A stretch of 64,000 nucleotides of DNA from Epiperipatus broadwayi (lineage: Eukaryota; Onychophora; Udeonychophora; Euonychophora; Peripatidae). This document shows positions 12,401-26,495 of this stretch, one piece after another. The notes beneath the pieces were generated by a model. That model saw only the letters and a list, made by a program, of their open reading frames with translations. It searched no databases and was not told the DNA's origin. Location of the stretch: contig JAQFVV010012423.1 of assembly GCA_028023455.1 (NCBI GenBank), positions 1,381,273-1,445,272 on the forward strand, given 5' to 3'. Positions within the stretch are counted from its first letter, which is position 1, and every line of letters begins with the position of its first letter. The position numbers and the translations under genes are program-made.

Positions 12401-15400
12401 AGCTTCAGAATACATCTTCACATATTTGATTTTAATATTTTTTAAATATAAATTTAATGTTATTATTAAGTATAAAATATTAAGCAATGAAATGGGTTTC
12501 TGGATTTCATTAGGGAAAACGGCATTTTTTATTTTAGGCTTTCCTAAAAGTTCTTTCGAAAATCTTGAAGAAAGAAAATATTTTGATATATAGTCTGAAT
12601 ATTGATGGGGCAAACAAAATTCTCAGCCCAACATTTTTCAATTATTAATCTGACCCTGATATACAATATGTCTGGATTCATTTATAATATATCTACAATA
12701 TATAAAACATATTTATTTTTAAGAATGAGGAAATAATTTTAAAAAGCTTTAAGTTGACATTAACATTATTTTACTGAATTATATTAATTTCTCTTGTGGG
12801 TGGTTTAGCATAATTATAGAGTAGTGGATTTGAAAATTAATTATAAATTCAAGAATTAAACATAAGATCAATCTTTCATTTCCGATGATTGAATGATCAC
12901 ATGGCCACCTGAGTAACTTACCATTCGCTTATCTGTTTGTACTCTGACACTTTTAAAAATCATTCTCTAGGCTGTTTACTAATTGCTATTATATATAAAT
13001 ATGTACATATTACATAAAACGTATGATAAACTTCACAAATATATAGTTGAAAATGTTGTATATATTTTGTTTTGTTTTTAAAATCACTTACTTTTTTTTT
13101 TATTTAACATTTATCACACTGTATTTAAATTTTATGGAAGTTTATGTTTAATTTTTAATTTATGAAACCATTCTGTGCCTTAAAAGTTTAAAAATCAATG
13201 CAAAGTAGTTTTTCAAGTCAACTTGATATTTTAAGGAGAAAAATAAACTTATTAAATAATTAATATGTACTTTTAAATAATAAATACATAATCCATTCGT
13301 TTGCTTTTAAGGTAACATTAGGGACTATTAAATATTAATGAATGAAACATAATGTGTTTTTAATAAATAAGTAATCTATATATCCATAATTTGTTTACAT
13401 TTTTTCAGATAAATTTTTTAAATAAAGAAAATATTTAAATAGGGCATAAAAGTAATTAATTATTAGTAAGAATTCTGAATGATTTGCATATTTTGTCTTA
13501 TCTCTATTGCTTTTAATCTCTTCCTTCTTTCTGTTTTACATATTTTTTCTTTATTTTTTTTACTAAAATCTTTATTAGGCTACAATGATATAGTATAAAT
13601 AATTTGTAAATAATAAAACATCATTTTAAAATGCATAAGAAAAATCAGTTATAAACTACTCTGTAAGATGCATTGAAAATTTTACGAATGAAAAGGTTAT
13701 TCTAAAAAATATTAATAGTTCCTTCGTTAATTTGTTAGTATGAAATAATACTAATACTAATAGTGATTCATTGTAATTTAGGATCATTTATTCCAATAAT
13801 TTTATATAATTACACTTAATTACAAATTTGTAAAATAAGAAGGGAATCCGGAAAAGTAAAACAAGCAATAAGGATTCTGCAATCTTATTTATTCTTTTGA
13901 AGATCTTTTTTATATTATCAATATACTTTTTTTTATTTTATTAATTAATGAACATAAGTAACAATGATTTAATTTTTTCTAATAAAAATAAAAGGTACAC
14001 AAAAATTCTTACTGTTTCAGCTAATTATTTTTCTATTTCAGGACTAGCACCTTAGATAAACTTAATTAATCAATATGTGTCAGATGGCAGTGCTTAATTT
14101 TAATCCTACCTGTTTTATCCTGCTCACATCATCATCATCCTATTTTTTAGCTTATAGTTTCCATCAGTAAAGTGTTTTTGATCAGAATTAGTGCATTAGA
14201 TGGCAGAATTGTAGAAGAAATAAATTTGGCTACATAAAAGTATCCTGTAAATTGGAATCATGTAGGATTTTCTGGTTTAATTTTAAAAAAAAGTATATAT
14301 AAGAAAAACTTTTGATTAAAAAACAAAAAGAAATATTTTTGATTACTATTAAGCTACTGCAATGAAATTCATTGCACATAGGTCTGTTTATCCTATTTAT
14401 TGCATTAAAGTACAATTTGAATCTCCTATCAATATAATGTAAACACATTAAAAAAAATTCATTTAAGGATAGTCCCTAAATTACTGAAAATAAATAAATA
14501 AATAGTATAATATACTATGGTATAACTGCAATAATATTATATATTTATTATAACAATAATACAACAAAACTTTTTTCAGCAAATATTTTAAGTTGACAGT
14601 GTGATTTTTAAAGCTTCAATTTACATTGCACACATAGTGTCATCTATCGGTTTTTATATAAAATTAATAAGAGCCACATATAATGGGAAGGAGGGCAATC
14701 CATATCATTACAAATGTAACATACATAAGTAAAATTCATCAATTAAACAACATATAACAATTATACAAAAAGTATAAAAATTACACCATATAAAAATATA
14801 TAACTTTCTACTCATTTTAATTATTAAATTAATTATTATTTATATATATTCATACAGTTATGTTTATTGTAGTTAATATAATTAGTTACATGTACTTTTT
14901 TTTCTGTTAGGTTCTCTAATGTTGTTTAGAGGTTTTATATTTTTTTACATAATGTACTTTATCCCCATATTTTAAATAGAGAATATATAGTGCAGATTTA
15001 TAATTTCTTTGATTAATTGCATTGTTATGTTCTGTTTTTCTTTCAACTACTATTTCCTTATATCTCTATAATAAATTATATTGCAATTTTCATAATTAAT
15101 TTTATATACAATTCTTTTTTTATATTTTATATCATTTTTTATTTTATAATATCTTGTCTTTTTTTTTCTTTTTTGCTCTAATCATCATCATTTTCACTGC
15201 ATCAGTTCATGCATTGGTTTTAAATTGTTTGTAAACTAGAAAACTAATTTAATTCCATTTAAAATAAGTATTTCTATTAAACTACATATGATGACTTATT
15301 TTTACCCAGCTACACTATGCTTATAACCTGGGTTCAAATCAGGGCTAAGTAAACTTGAAATTTTTTTAAAGGGCTTGAAATGTTTCTTTCAGTTGTTGCC

Positions 15401-17094
15401 CATAGCTAACTCATCTAATCATCCAATATTGGTTAGAAAATGAGTATTGACTATTCTAATCTAGAGCAAAAGTAAAGATGTAAAATGGATCAAATCTTTC
15501 AACATCTAGCAACTGATAGTCCTGGTGGGTTTTGTCATCTTCACTGTTGTTCTATAAAGAGCAATTGGAAATGTCTTTGTTCATTAGTAGGATGTGTAAC
15601 TGTTTTATCTTATTTATATAAGTATCAATATAACTCATTCTGTATACATAAAATATATAGATAAATATCTTTCAATGGTTTGAATCTTTTAGCACCAGAC
15701 TAGAGCGTTAACGCCTAATACTATATATGTATAATTCTGATCTACTTATCATTACATATAATATATAAGTTTAATGACTAAGAAAACAAAAACACAAATA
15801 ATTTTATAATAATGCATAAAACAATTTGAGATTTGATATGGCATGATCAAAATGGTTGTAACATATACATACTCCTCAAGGTGATGCCATTAAACATTTA
15901 AAATAACTTACAATGAATTCTCATAGAGTAACAAAAAATACAAACATTTATATATGTCACAAAAGTATATGCAAACAAGTATAGCCATTCGAACTCGAAA
16001 AATATGCATAGATACAAATACAAAATAATAATAATGATAATACATTAAAGAACAATTTTGCCGCGACTATACAATCCAATCTGCTAATCACAAGAGCATC
16101 CACATATAGAATAATTTATGTGATATTTTACATGTTAACTTTTAATTTTTTCAACAATAAATTTTTCGTTCTGAAAGACCACAAACAACCTTGTCTAATT
16201 ATAGCTCTCCATAGTATTCTATTTTCACTCACAGCATTCCCTTAAATGAGCCAAAATGGATTTCTTCCTTTAAATAAACCACGCTCAAATTTACCTATAT
16301 GCCGTACATGAAATAGAAAAGTCATATAATTTTCTATTATTAATAATAAATGCATTTAAAATAAATAAATCTGTTTTTAGAAAAAATGTAAATATATTTT
16401 TAATTTATTTAGTTTAGTTTAAAAAATTTTAAAGTTCAAAATTTTAAAATTAAAAGCATTTTTACAAGACAGATTCTATTTTATCTCTTTAGAATGATAA
16501 TGTTTTATAAATATATTACAACAATATTAAGAGTCAAAAGCTTTCTAATCACGGGGATTAGACCATCAATCTTCCAGTAGCCTGAAGCAGTTTTGATTAG
16601 CCGTCATTATTCTTGCTATTCTGATTTTCTGACATTTGCCAGATATTTATTTTTAAAGACAAAAGCTATGGAGATTTTTCCAGAACCAATTAGCTGAAGA
16701 ATAATGTGTCAATTTTAACAGTTAATAGTAATTAAATTAAACAGTTGTTTTTTTTTTTTAAAAAAAAATATTATTATATTAACAATCTGAGAATTAATCG
16801 TAATTAATATAATTTACATATGTAGGCAAACGAGTAAAACAGCCTCTAAATATTTCATAGCAGAGCAAAATAAGATCTCTCCGACAGCTCCCAAAGAGAA
16901 GACATCTATTATCAAGCTTGCTAATAGTCGGTGATGTCAGTTTGAGATTTCATTTCTGTATTACTTTTAGCTGAGAATAACTGTATACCTATTTATTAAC
17001 CAATATTATGTACTTTTATTACTTTAATTTTTCATTTTAATCTACAGAATGCTGTAAAAAATTTGGACAATAATACTAAATAAAAATACCTATG
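9497..17094. other. Gene-free AT-rich stretch
   Basis: About 7.6 kb without a recognisable gene or intact element. The two overlapping ORFs at 12369-12613 lie on opposite strands and are chance openings in AT-rich DNA. A short tRNA-like B-box sequence (GGTTCAAATC, about 15331-15340) could be an old SINE fragment. A segment near 16150-16260 resembles 48670-48770 and is probably an old dispersed repeat. Nothing else can be supported. Confidence 0.55.
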
Positions 17095-17375
17095 GATCTG
17101 TAAGTAAGAGAACAAATAAATTTAATTGACATCAATGAAAATATTAAAAAACTACAATGAAGTTGGGCTGAACATATTACTAAAAGAGATGAGAATAGAT
17201 GACAGTTGAAATTTTAAACTAGATTCCAAAAAGTAAGACTTAGGAAGAGAGTACATATAAGATGAATGTCTGAAATAAGAAAGTTTTCTGGAATTATATG
17301 AAGAAAAGAAACTATGAATTGATGAAATTTGGAAAGACTATTCTGAGATTGATAGTGATTAAAATGATGATGATT
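17095..17375 (+). pseudogene. RTE-type LINE 3' end, heavily decayed
   Basis: The plus-strand translation keeps the C-terminal signature seen in two other copies (36380-36780 and 53210-53560): a SWAEHI-type motif followed by RDENR, and later a MSEIRKF-type segment. Many stops interrupt it. The 3' end runs into a short ATGATGATG repeat, as in the other copies. This C-terminal region is typical of RTE-clade non-LTR retrotransposons. The copy is 5'-truncated and very old, since even the conserved tryptophan region is mutated. Confidence 0.6.
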
Positions 17376-17529
17376 AAATATTTAGCTGAGATGGCTATGA
17401 GTTGATAATTTAAAAAAAAAAATAGAACTAAGCCTGATGGAAAGCTGAAAGAAAAATTATATCCAGATTCAAATCAGATTGTAAGTCATAAGAAATAAAT
17501 ATGTTATCACTACACTATAAACCATTTTG

Positions 17530-17531
<2 letters not shown>

Positions 17532-17579
<48 letters not shown>
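17532..17579. repeat. (AT)n microsatellite
   Basis: About 48 bp of pure AT repeat. Confidence 0.95.
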
Positions 17580-17581
<2 letters not shown>

Positions 17582-17799
17582 ACAAATATTTAGCACAAGG
17601 GTAAATATCTTTTTTTTATAATTTTCATGGGAGTTATTAGCATAAGTGATTTTGTACAGTAGTGCAGTTAGTTTGATAGTGAACAAAACATTCTTAAATT
17701 ATTAATCTAATTGAGAAAAAAATAAAAATCAAACTATAGATTAAACAACATTGCTTGACTTGACATATAATAAATAAAATAAAAATAGCTAAAATGTCA

Positions 17800-17819
17800 T
17801 CAACAACAACAACAACAAC

Positions 17820-17865
<46 letters not shown>

Positions 17866-17935
17866 CAATAACAATAATAATAATAATAAACAACAACAAC
17901 AACAACAAAAATAAGAAGAAGAAAAAGAAGAAGAG
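17800..17935. repeat. Compound (CAA)n-(TAA)n-(CAA)n-(GAA)n microsatellite
   Basis: About 135 bp of trinucleotide repeats that change by single-base steps from CAA to TAA, back to CAA and then to GAA. The order suggests stepwise mutation and slippage within one locus. Confidence 0.9.
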
Positions 17936-20485
17936 AAAATATGTGTTTATAATTAAATCTTAATAGGAGATATGAAATGAATGCTTTAATTTATTACAAT
18001 TTTATTAATTTAATAAATATATGAATAATCCAAATAAGTTATTTATATATACTTGAATTGATATAATTATAATTTGGAATGATTATAATTATCTTTCCTT
18101 AGTTATGTTTATGATTTTATCATCCATTCCCAAGAGACAAAACTAATGTAAATAATTTTTAAATCAATAACATAAAATTCCAGAATAAAACTTAATAATC
18201 CATAATAAGTTTGAATTACTCGATAAGTACATATGCTATAAATATTTCATATTTAATAAAATATCCAATGATAGCAATCCAATAATAAGATGTTAAACTT
18301 TCCATTAGTAGATGGTGAAACTTTATATCAGGAGTCTTTGATGATAGTAATACATTTATCTAGTTACTATTCATAGTATATTCACACCATGTGTTAAATA
18401 CAGTTAAGTTTTCATGTTAAAATATTTGTGCAATTTTATTATCTTAATTCCTTAAGGATATCACTATGTAATCCTTAAATATAGGGATATGCATACAAAC
18501 TGAAGAGCTATTCATAATAAATCCAGCTGATTAAGCACAAAATAATTAGATAAACATGACTTTGCAATTAAGATAATAAAATTAAGAGGCTGATATTTCT
18601 TTATAAATAATCCCTCGTTTTTATATAGTAGCATTACTACTTGATTTCTTTATTAATATTAGTAACAGTATTCCATACTAAGTACATTCATATATTTATT
18701 TGAAGTGAGATAAATATCCTTTGAACATTTTGGTAAAATAAAATAATTTTTAAATGCAAGTTCTAAAAGTGATTGCATTTTGACTGGAAAATAGATGTCA
18801 ACTTTCTTTTAAGCAGCCATAAAGTAGATTTTCTTTATATAAAGTTTTATAGATATATACATTATTATTCTTGTAATGAAATAAAATTTGTTAGAAATTC
18901 AATTTTCTCCTATAGTAAATGAGTATATACATAAGAAAATATGCTTTAAAAAAGGATTCCAATATCTTTTATTTTGCTGACAGTCATGAACTCCTTAATT
19001 AAATCATTTTGTTGAACAATGTAATGCCTGTTGCTTTTGTTATCCATTTAATTTCCTCATGGTTATCTTTATGAGATTTTATTAAACAATTATCATTGTT
19101 ACTAAAACCATTAATTATTGTAAATATTAGTTTCGTGCACATATACAAAGAATTATGATGTGAAAGTGTAGTACTTGTTGTTTATTCATTAATATTTCTT
19201 CTGGACTATATGTGTACATATATATGTATGATGGATAATAATTTTTTGAGTAAAATAATGAGCTAATATTAAAAAAAAAATTAATTGTGTATGATTGTTT
19301 TGAGAGGTCTTACCAAGATGGTACAGTATTAATAAATTAGAAATTATTTTCCTAGTAAAAACATAATGAGAATATTAATAGTTATTGTTGGAATTTATGG
19401 TTATTATTATGATGTTGATTTAATAATAATAATAACAATACATTTTTTTGTGTTAATAAATAGATTTATATTTTGTTAATTGCCTAGTCTTTGACTTTAA
19501 TCATTTTAAATGCTTATCATCTATCAATTAATTAAATAAGTATGATCACATTATTTTTATTGTTTGCATTATTTTAAAAATACTCTGCCTTAAAGAAACA
19601 TTGTTCCATTTCTTTTTGATACTCTCATATAAATATCCATAGTAATAGTTAGTTGCTTAAGATATTGATTGAATACAATAAAATATTTTTGTTACTTAAT
19701 CATATCATTAATAATAACTTATAATTAAGGATTAACAGTTCCTATTAGGTATCATTCATATATTTAATCTGCCAACCCTGAGATTATTTTAAACTGGACT
19801 CATATAAATGTGAGCTTAAAATAGAATCACTAGCCTGAATAAATAATTTTTGAATTCAATTATTATTTATGCATAGCTAGTTGAAAAATTAATTTGACTG
19901 CATATTTGGTTACAATATATACAAATATATATATATCATTTTAAAGTCCATTATACATTTTAGAAAATTGTGTTATTTATTTTCATAATAGATCTGTTAT
20001 TATAATGTCAATAAATTAAATAGGCACAGAAACAAGTAATTTGGTTTACAAAGTGATAGAATAGTAAAGTTTTTGAAAGAAATTTAAAAGAGAAAAAAAA
20101 ACTAACTTACAATAAATAATAATAAAAACAAAATTAAAAATAATGGTTTTTCAATATGTTTTGTGTGATGAATCTTTGTATATAATGCATGTACATTTTA
20201 ACAAAATTATTTTACATTTTGCAACATAATAGTTTTAATAAACATATTTATGTATGACAAGTGATTATAACATTGGTATAAGTTTTTCAAATTATTTTTA
20301 ATAGCTTTGAATAATTTGAAATTGTTGTAACATATTGAACAATGTAATTATGTTTTCTGTGGTACCTCAAGTTTTTCTTTTACTATTTTAACTTACATTA
20401 CAATGCCCATTTTGATGTTCAATCTATAGTCATTTATGCTAGTAATATTTTGTTTTGCTAATTGCACTTATCACCAATACGTGTA
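17936..20485. other. Gene-free AT-rich stretch
   Basis: No gene, RNA or bounded element seen. Only short A/T runs and scattered ATA repeats. Confidence 0.6.
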
Positions 20486-20580
20486 GTTATATATTCTTAT
20501 TTTTCTCCTTTTACTTTCTTTGCATTTCTTCATATATTCATATATATATTGTTTTAACCCCACTCATATACACTTTAAGG
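20486..20580 (-). repeat. Dispersed repeat arm (same family as 35030-35113 and 47416-47658)
   Basis: The segment with TTTACTTTCTTTGCATTT and then CTCATATACACTTTAA matches 47416-47510 closely. It is also the reverse complement of the tail at 35086-35113 (TTAAAGTGTATATGAG). Only one arm is present here and the motif-bearing loop is missing. Confidence 0.6.
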
Positions 20581-21072
20581 AAATTGATAATAGAGGGAGT
20601 TGAATTAAAGGAGTATTATATATAAAAAGAAGATGAGAAATTTTAAAAAAATCAGTTATTTTAAAAGGTAAAGGAAATTAAGATCCATAAGTTTAAATGA
20701 ATAGGAAAATTATTAAAGAAAATAAAAATTATTAATGAAGAATAAGATTAGAAATAATAAAATGGCAAAAGTTAAAATTATAGGTATTAAAATAAAAAAT
20801 AAGAGATGATAAAATATATTAGATAATAATGTAAAATGATAGATAGAAAGAAAGGATAAAGAATAAAAAGTAGAAAATAAAGTTAAATTGATAAAAAAGT
20901 AATAAAGGGTAGTTTTTAAATTTTTTTTTTAAAAATTTAAAAATAAAATAGGTTTTTTAAAAATAATAATATAAAATTGTGTATTTGATATTTTTTTGTA
21001 TATATAGGTAATATATGTGTGTGTGGATGCATATATATATATATATATATGAATTATATATGTATGTGTATA
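20581..21072. other. A/G-rich low-complexity stretch
   Basis: Strongly purine-skewed plus strand with A runs, then a (TA/TG) repeat at about 21000-21070. No gene is seen. The minus-strand ORF at 20957-21151 is low-complexity and chance. Confidence 0.5.
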
Positions 21073-21190
21073 TTGTGCCGGTCAAAATCGTGTATTCATT
21101 CAACAAGACCAATAATCCAAGCAAAAGTACCTTGAATCCAACCATACACAAGATACAGATGTCAGGGGAATGGTGAATCCAAACCTATTT
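21073..21190 (-). repeat. Dispersed repeat with an inverted partner at 63180-63260
   Basis: Read on the minus strand, this contains GGATTCAAGGTACTTTTGCT followed by a TCTTGTTG-type stretch. The same words occur in the same order on the plus strand at about 63182-63225. G+C is higher than in the surroundings. The family is not recognised. Confidence 0.5.
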
Positions 21191-21957
21191 TCCTGAACTA
21201 TTGCCTCTCTGACTAATGGATAACGTTTATGATGACACTAGCAGTCCTTGGTTTTTATTCCGTCCTAGCTGGAGGTCATGGTTCACATAGAGACTCAAAA
21301 TAATAAAGGGTTTATATGAGAAATTAATTATTTAGTGAGTTCTGATGATTGCAGAACTGTACAGATGTGATTTGATATAGATTACTAATGGTTTGAACCG
21401 TAATAATTATAATTCTTTCTGGCAACATTACAAAAAAAATTAATTTAAACCAAAGAAATATAAATAACTAGGTAATTAATATTAGAGATTGGGAGTGATG
21501 ACAAACTAGGCTAATTTAAAATAATAATATTACAGGAATTTATTAAGAAATTGAGTTACAAAATAAGTTAAGTTTTGTTTATACAACTCAGTTATTTTCT
21601 TGAATTCATTTTTTTAATGTGGATAAATGCAAGGCATTTGACAACAAAGTAACAGTTTGTTAATTGGTCTGCCAAGAACCAATCAGCAATAAAATATTAT
21701 TAGCCCTCTTTAAAAGATTACAAAGGAATCTATTTTATATATATAGATAGATAGGTAACAAGATATGAAAGATGTGCATTTATAACACTATTACATTTAA
21801 ATCAGTTGTCTATAATGAGTGTGGAAAGCAAAATAATTCTTAAATAAATAATTGACAATTATATAGTCAGATTTAATTAATTGGGATTGGTTTGTGAAAG
21901 ACGTGCCATCACGGCAGAGAGCATTTCAAGTTTGCAAACAAATATATATATATATAT
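21191..21957. other. Gene-free flank of the gypsy element
   Basis: No gene seen. An (AT)n tract at 21942-21957 abuts the element end, and a matching (AT)n tract lies past the other end at 32537. The insertion site was therefore probably an AT microsatellite. Confidence 0.5.
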
Positions 21958-24095
21958 TATAACGGGACAGCCTATTTGATAGCCTTAGTTGAGGCATCAA
22001 ATATAACGGAACGGCATTTAATCATCCCAGTTGATGTATTAATTGTAATATAATCAATTATATTTAATGTTTAGAAATCATTAACTTAATGCTTCATAGT
22101 TAGGTTCGCCAAATATAACAGAATGGATTATATTTAAAATCTAAGTTGGTCTTGTTAAATATAAAGAGATGATTAAATTCCTTAGAAAGAGGATACGCAT
22201 TTCACTACAATCGGACTTTGGGTCTTCAAGTAGAATGCTAGAAATGAATCGATGAAATACTAAATCCATGATTATATATATCTTTATTATGCTAGCTCAA
22301 TATCTTTAAATAAGTTTAAATACAATTTAGACCAGGTCATCCATCTTTCATCCCTCTTTCAGTCACCATTATGCCACGATATTTAAACTCACGGAGAATT
22401 TGCAATTAGCTCTTTTCAGGAATAATTTCAAAACAAGTTATTTCATATGCCTTTATATAAGCATTAATTATAACTATTATTCATATGATATTTATAATAC
22501 TAGCATATATATAATATAATTCAATAATGATTAGACAAAGAGATCACGTTAACAAATCAATATTTAATAAACAATAAAAAATATAATAGAATAAATAATA
22601 AAATATTAATAAATAAATACGGATGAATTTTATCATTTTAAAAGAATATTAATAAATGATATTTTTTTATTTAATACCCTATGATAAAACTCAATACTAT
22701 AATAAACTTTCAAAAATTAAAGAAAATAGCTTAAATTAACAGATATATAAAAACAATATCTGGGTTCAAAAATTAATAATTTATGTAACTTATTAATTTA
22801 TTTATCGTTCTTATTTATATGCTTCACAATTACCCATATATAAGTATTATTTGCCATTGTATAACTTATATATTATATGTATTTTTAATAAATAAAAATA
22901 CATTAAACGTTTACAATATTACGTAGTAAACACAATACAATCCTGTTTAAGATATCTGTCAAATAATAACTATTTTTTATATCCCTCATCTAATTTGATG
23001 AATTATGTTAAGCTTTCAATTAATTATATTTAATAATAAATATAATTTTCCTTTTAAGATATATATGATGCGATGCCAAATTTGAAATAAAGATAATAAT
23101 AATAATAATAATAAACATATTAAAATAATATAAGCATTATTATAATATATATAAATAAATAATAAAGGAAACTTATTTATAAGAGAGTTGAGAGTAGATA
23201 TTGAAGTCTATAGTTCATCATCCCAATGAAGATCTCTTACGAAGCATATCACCAATCCATTTGTACAATGATGATTCCATTTATCCTTAAACGATAAACT
23301 GTTAATAACATCCAATGACCGGATTAATGTGAAATAAAATAAATATTCTTAGAATGTAGATGTTCTTAATCTTCATTTCTCTATTATCACTAGACGTTCT
23401 ATATATTCAATATTTCAAAATATTTTAAAATAGCATGCAAGGTTGGTTTCGAAACCTTTACGATATAAGTTGTTTTACTCAAAACACATTGTTTTATCCT
23501 ATATATATATATAATTATCTTAATTTTATATATATCCGAAGAATCACGGAAGTATTAAAACAATGTAGTTTCCAAAAACTTAAACAGACGTTCTTTTCTT
23601 TTATATTGCTTTTCCTTTAAGATTGAGTAGAAAATTAAATATATTTTCCTTGCAGACTTTTAATCCACAAATTATTTTAATTTGGAAAAGTTAATATTTA
23701 AGTTCCAATCGTTAAATAGTAGTATTGATAACAGAAAAATGCTGTTTTTAAAGAGAAAAGATTTTCTTTTTCTTTCGTTTTTTTTTTTATCAAGAGAACG
23801 AACGAATCTGCTCGTGTGTTATATAAAAGTTCATGCTTAACTCAACTATCAATTGTTCCACTGACATTAAGATTTAATAATAAAATTAAAAAAATATATA
23901 AGTATTTATTCTTAACTTCAAATCTGGCATTTTACTCAAAAGCTTAAGGTATGTATTATTTAAAACTTAAATGTATATATAAATAGTACATATATGTTAC
24001 ATAATAAAATAGTCAAATAAAAATTTATATTTATAAATAATTTCACGAGATAAAACACGTTAGACCAATAATAATAACTGTTAGTTACTATTATA
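21958..24095 (-). mobile_element. 3' LTR of the gypsy element
   Basis: A 2.14-kb direct repeat of 30400-32536. The right edge is where identity stops next to the polypurine tract; the left edge (element 3' end) reads TTATA on the minus strand. The small ORF at 23435-23620 recurs in the other LTR and is not thought to be coding. Confidence 0.9.
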
Positions 24096-24096
24096 T

Positions 24097-24115
24097 TTCC
24101 CCTTCCCTTCGAAAA
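24097..24115 (-). other. Polypurine tract before the 3' LTR
   Basis: On the minus strand this reads GAAGGGAAGGGGAA directly before the LTR start. It is the expected plus-strand DNA priming site of an LTR retrotransposon. Confidence 0.75.
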
Positions 24116-24644
24116 TTTAAAATTTTAATTTAAGTTAAAATTTTAAACACTTACAACTATTTTAGTATATTCTTATAGTTTAATTGCATTTATAGTTGGA
24201 TTTTATGAAGGGTTGAATTTTTTTTTTAACTGTTATAACTTCCTAATACTTGGGATATTTTATTCTTGTGATAATGATCAAAAATAAAAAAAATTAAGGA
24301 CTTTGATGGGTTAATATTTTTTTTTTATAAAAAAAAAATAAATAAAAAAAAAATAATGTGTTTCCTTCTTGGACCACAAATATATTTACTAGCCTTATTC
24401 CTGCTTCTTTAAGACTTATGGATTTGAAAAGGACTAAATAAATACTAGAGTATCCTTTTATAAATATGAATTGACTCTATGGTTTTAATTATTTTAAGGC
24501 ATTAAAGAATACCCTCACCAAAGCTAATGTTTTTAACTATACTTCTCTTTACATTGATCACTATTATTATTATTTTTTATACAACCATATGGTTTACACT
24601 GCCCAATTCTTATCTTGGTCTTCACATCATTTCTTTATAAAATA

Positions 24645-24852
24645 TTATAAGCAGCCAAAATATGGTTTTAAAATTCGTGAATTGTATGTACCACGAATCT
24701 CTCCTTCTTGGTTAATCCAAAATGCATTTGGACCTGCCTTTTTAATGATAGTATAAGGTCCTTCATACGTATTGAAGAATTTATGGTATTTATTCTCCAA
24801 TGGTTTGCTGGGATGAAAAGTCTTTATCAAAACTTTATCTCCAACTTTAAAT
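24645..24852 (-). pseudogene. Integrase C-terminal segment (gypsy), out of frame with the rest
   Basis: A 61-residue stretch from the start at 24830, with the open frame extending slightly upstream. It contains a YEGPYTI motif, the conserved GPY/F module at the C-terminus of many Ty3/gypsy integrases, which helps in DNA binding. It lies in a different frame from the catalytic core, separated by a run of eight A/T at about 24866-24873. A single-base length change in that run accounts for the shift. It ends 530 bp before the 3' LTR. There is no chromodomain. Confidence 0.8.
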
Positions 24853-25575
24853 TCATAAATACATTTTTTTTATTCTGCTATTATTTGCCATTTTAACAAG
24901 TTGTTTATGAGCTTGTAAAATATCATTTTCTCCATTTATTTTGGGTTCATTAATAATAGGTTTATATTTTTTAAATAATATAGGTATAATTTGATGAAAG
25001 TGTAGTCGGATGGGTGAGAATCCTGTAGATTCATTTAAACTCCAATTGATATAGTCTACTACACATTTTGTCTGCTTTACCCAACCCTTGTGCTCCTCTT
25101 CTAAATAGGTCCTAAACAAACGTCCAAGCTCCCGCATAATACGTTCGCATGGATTTGATTGTGGATTCCTAATAGAGATTAGCACATGTTTTATTTTTGA
25201 TATGTCTACCCATTTCTTCCATTCCCTAGATAGAAAAGGTGTACCATGATCAGTTAGTATGGTTTTCGGATTTCCTATCATTGGCAATTGGAGAGTACTC
25301 AATACTTTGATTGTATGTTTAGCATTGGCTTGGGGTATCGGGTAAGCAGCAACATATTTGGAAAAGAGATCATAAGTGACTAATAAATATTTTTGTTTGT
25401 TGAATGGAGGCAAAGGCCCATAGTAGTCAATTGCTAAGATCTCGTTTGGTCTTTTTGGAATGATAGAATTAATTGAATTAATATAATTTTGGTTTACTGA
25501 CTTAGCTCTTAAGCAAATTAGACAATCTTGGAGTGATTTCAAGATGTCTTTATACATTTTGGCCAGTAAAACCAA
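24853..25575 (-). pseudogene. Integrase core (gypsy)
   Basis: A 240-residue frame holding the second half of the HHCC zinc-binding module (C18 and C21) and the DDE catalytic core: D50 in AIDYYGP, D109 in ILTDHGTPF and E144 in NPCERIMRELG. D109 and E144 are separated by 34 residues (DD35E). The enzyme joins retrotransposon cDNA into chromosomal DNA. The first half of the zinc module (the two histidines) is in another frame upstream, overlapping by about 37 bases, so a one-base deletion split the domain within the FYWPK region. All catalytic residues remain, but the open frame stops early after IKKMYL. Confidence 0.9.
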
Positions 25576-26495
25576 TTCTTAAGGGTATGTTCTGTCTTAT
25601 GAGCACCATAATGCCTGTATAGACAGTGTACATATTTTATGAGTGGGTCACGTAAAGACTTTGGTATTATTGTCCTCCACTCATCAACGTTATCATTCAC
25701 TTTATATAGTAAGACCTGTTGTTCTAATTTAAAATGGTTAAGATCTTTAGGTGCATCCAAAACTTCCTCCCCTAATAAAGCTTTTATAATTGGGTTTAAT
25801 TCTGGGTCATTAAATTGTATCTCTGGTAAGTTTTTCAACTCGTTCTCTAAATTACTATCAGCCATCACATTGACATTTGTAATGTAGGCATTGTCTACCA
25901 TCAAATGATTTTGTTCTGACCTACATGGATTTTGACTAAGCACATCAGCAATGATATTCTCGGATCCTTTGCAATAATGCACAGTGCAATTAAATTCCTG
26001 TAGTAGTAAACTCCATCTAACTAGACGACTATTAGTCAGATAACAGTGATTCAGGAATTCAAGGCTTTTGTGATCAGTGATCACTATCACCTCTGATCCG
26101 AGTAGCATTTGTCGAAATTTTTGGAAAGCCCAGACTATTGCTAGTGCTTTCTTCTCTGTAACCATGTAATTTATTTCTGGACCTTTCAAGAGCCGGCTAA
26201 TAAAGTAGAGGACACCTAGTTGGCCATCCTCTTGGATTTGGGACAGTATTACCCCTAATCCAAAACCACTACTATCTGTTTGAACAATGAATGGTTTATT
26301 AAAATCAGGGAAAGCTAACATAGTTAACTTTAAAAACCCTGTTTTAATATTCTCAAATGCACGGTCTTGTTCTTCAGTCCATTTCCAACGTTCATCTTTT
26401 CTAATCAATTTTAGCAACGGTTCCATGTGGTCTGAGAACTTCTGATAGAAACAGTTGTAAAAATTACATAGGCCTAAAAATGATCTAATTTGTTT
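25539..26495 (-). pseudogene. RT C-terminus, RNase H and start of integrase (gypsy)
   Basis: The frame is the same as the reverse transcriptase upstream, but the two are separated by an in-frame TGA at 26496-26498. The open frame resumes at once; the first ATG is at 26426. Counting from that ATG, RNase H shows D51 in QTDSSG, E91 in VTEKKALAIVWA, D118 in ITDHKSL and D161 in IIADVLSQ. It degrades the RNA strand during reverse transcription. Near the end the histidines of the integrase zinc module appear (HYGAHKTEH) before a frame shift ends the frame. Confidence 0.88.

Noticed and set aside
12369-12613. Two overlapping 74-codon ORFs on opposite strands
   Set aside because: No family match, AT-rich lysine/isoleucine composition on both strands, no splice context; chance openings.
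17800-17935. Repeat array considered as CRISPR-like
   Set aside because: It is a trinucleotide microsatellite without spacers, and the context is eukaryotic.
24645-24830. Separate small gene next to integrase
   Set aside because: It has the GPY module and follows integrase with a one-base frame change, so it is the integrase C-terminus, not its own gene.
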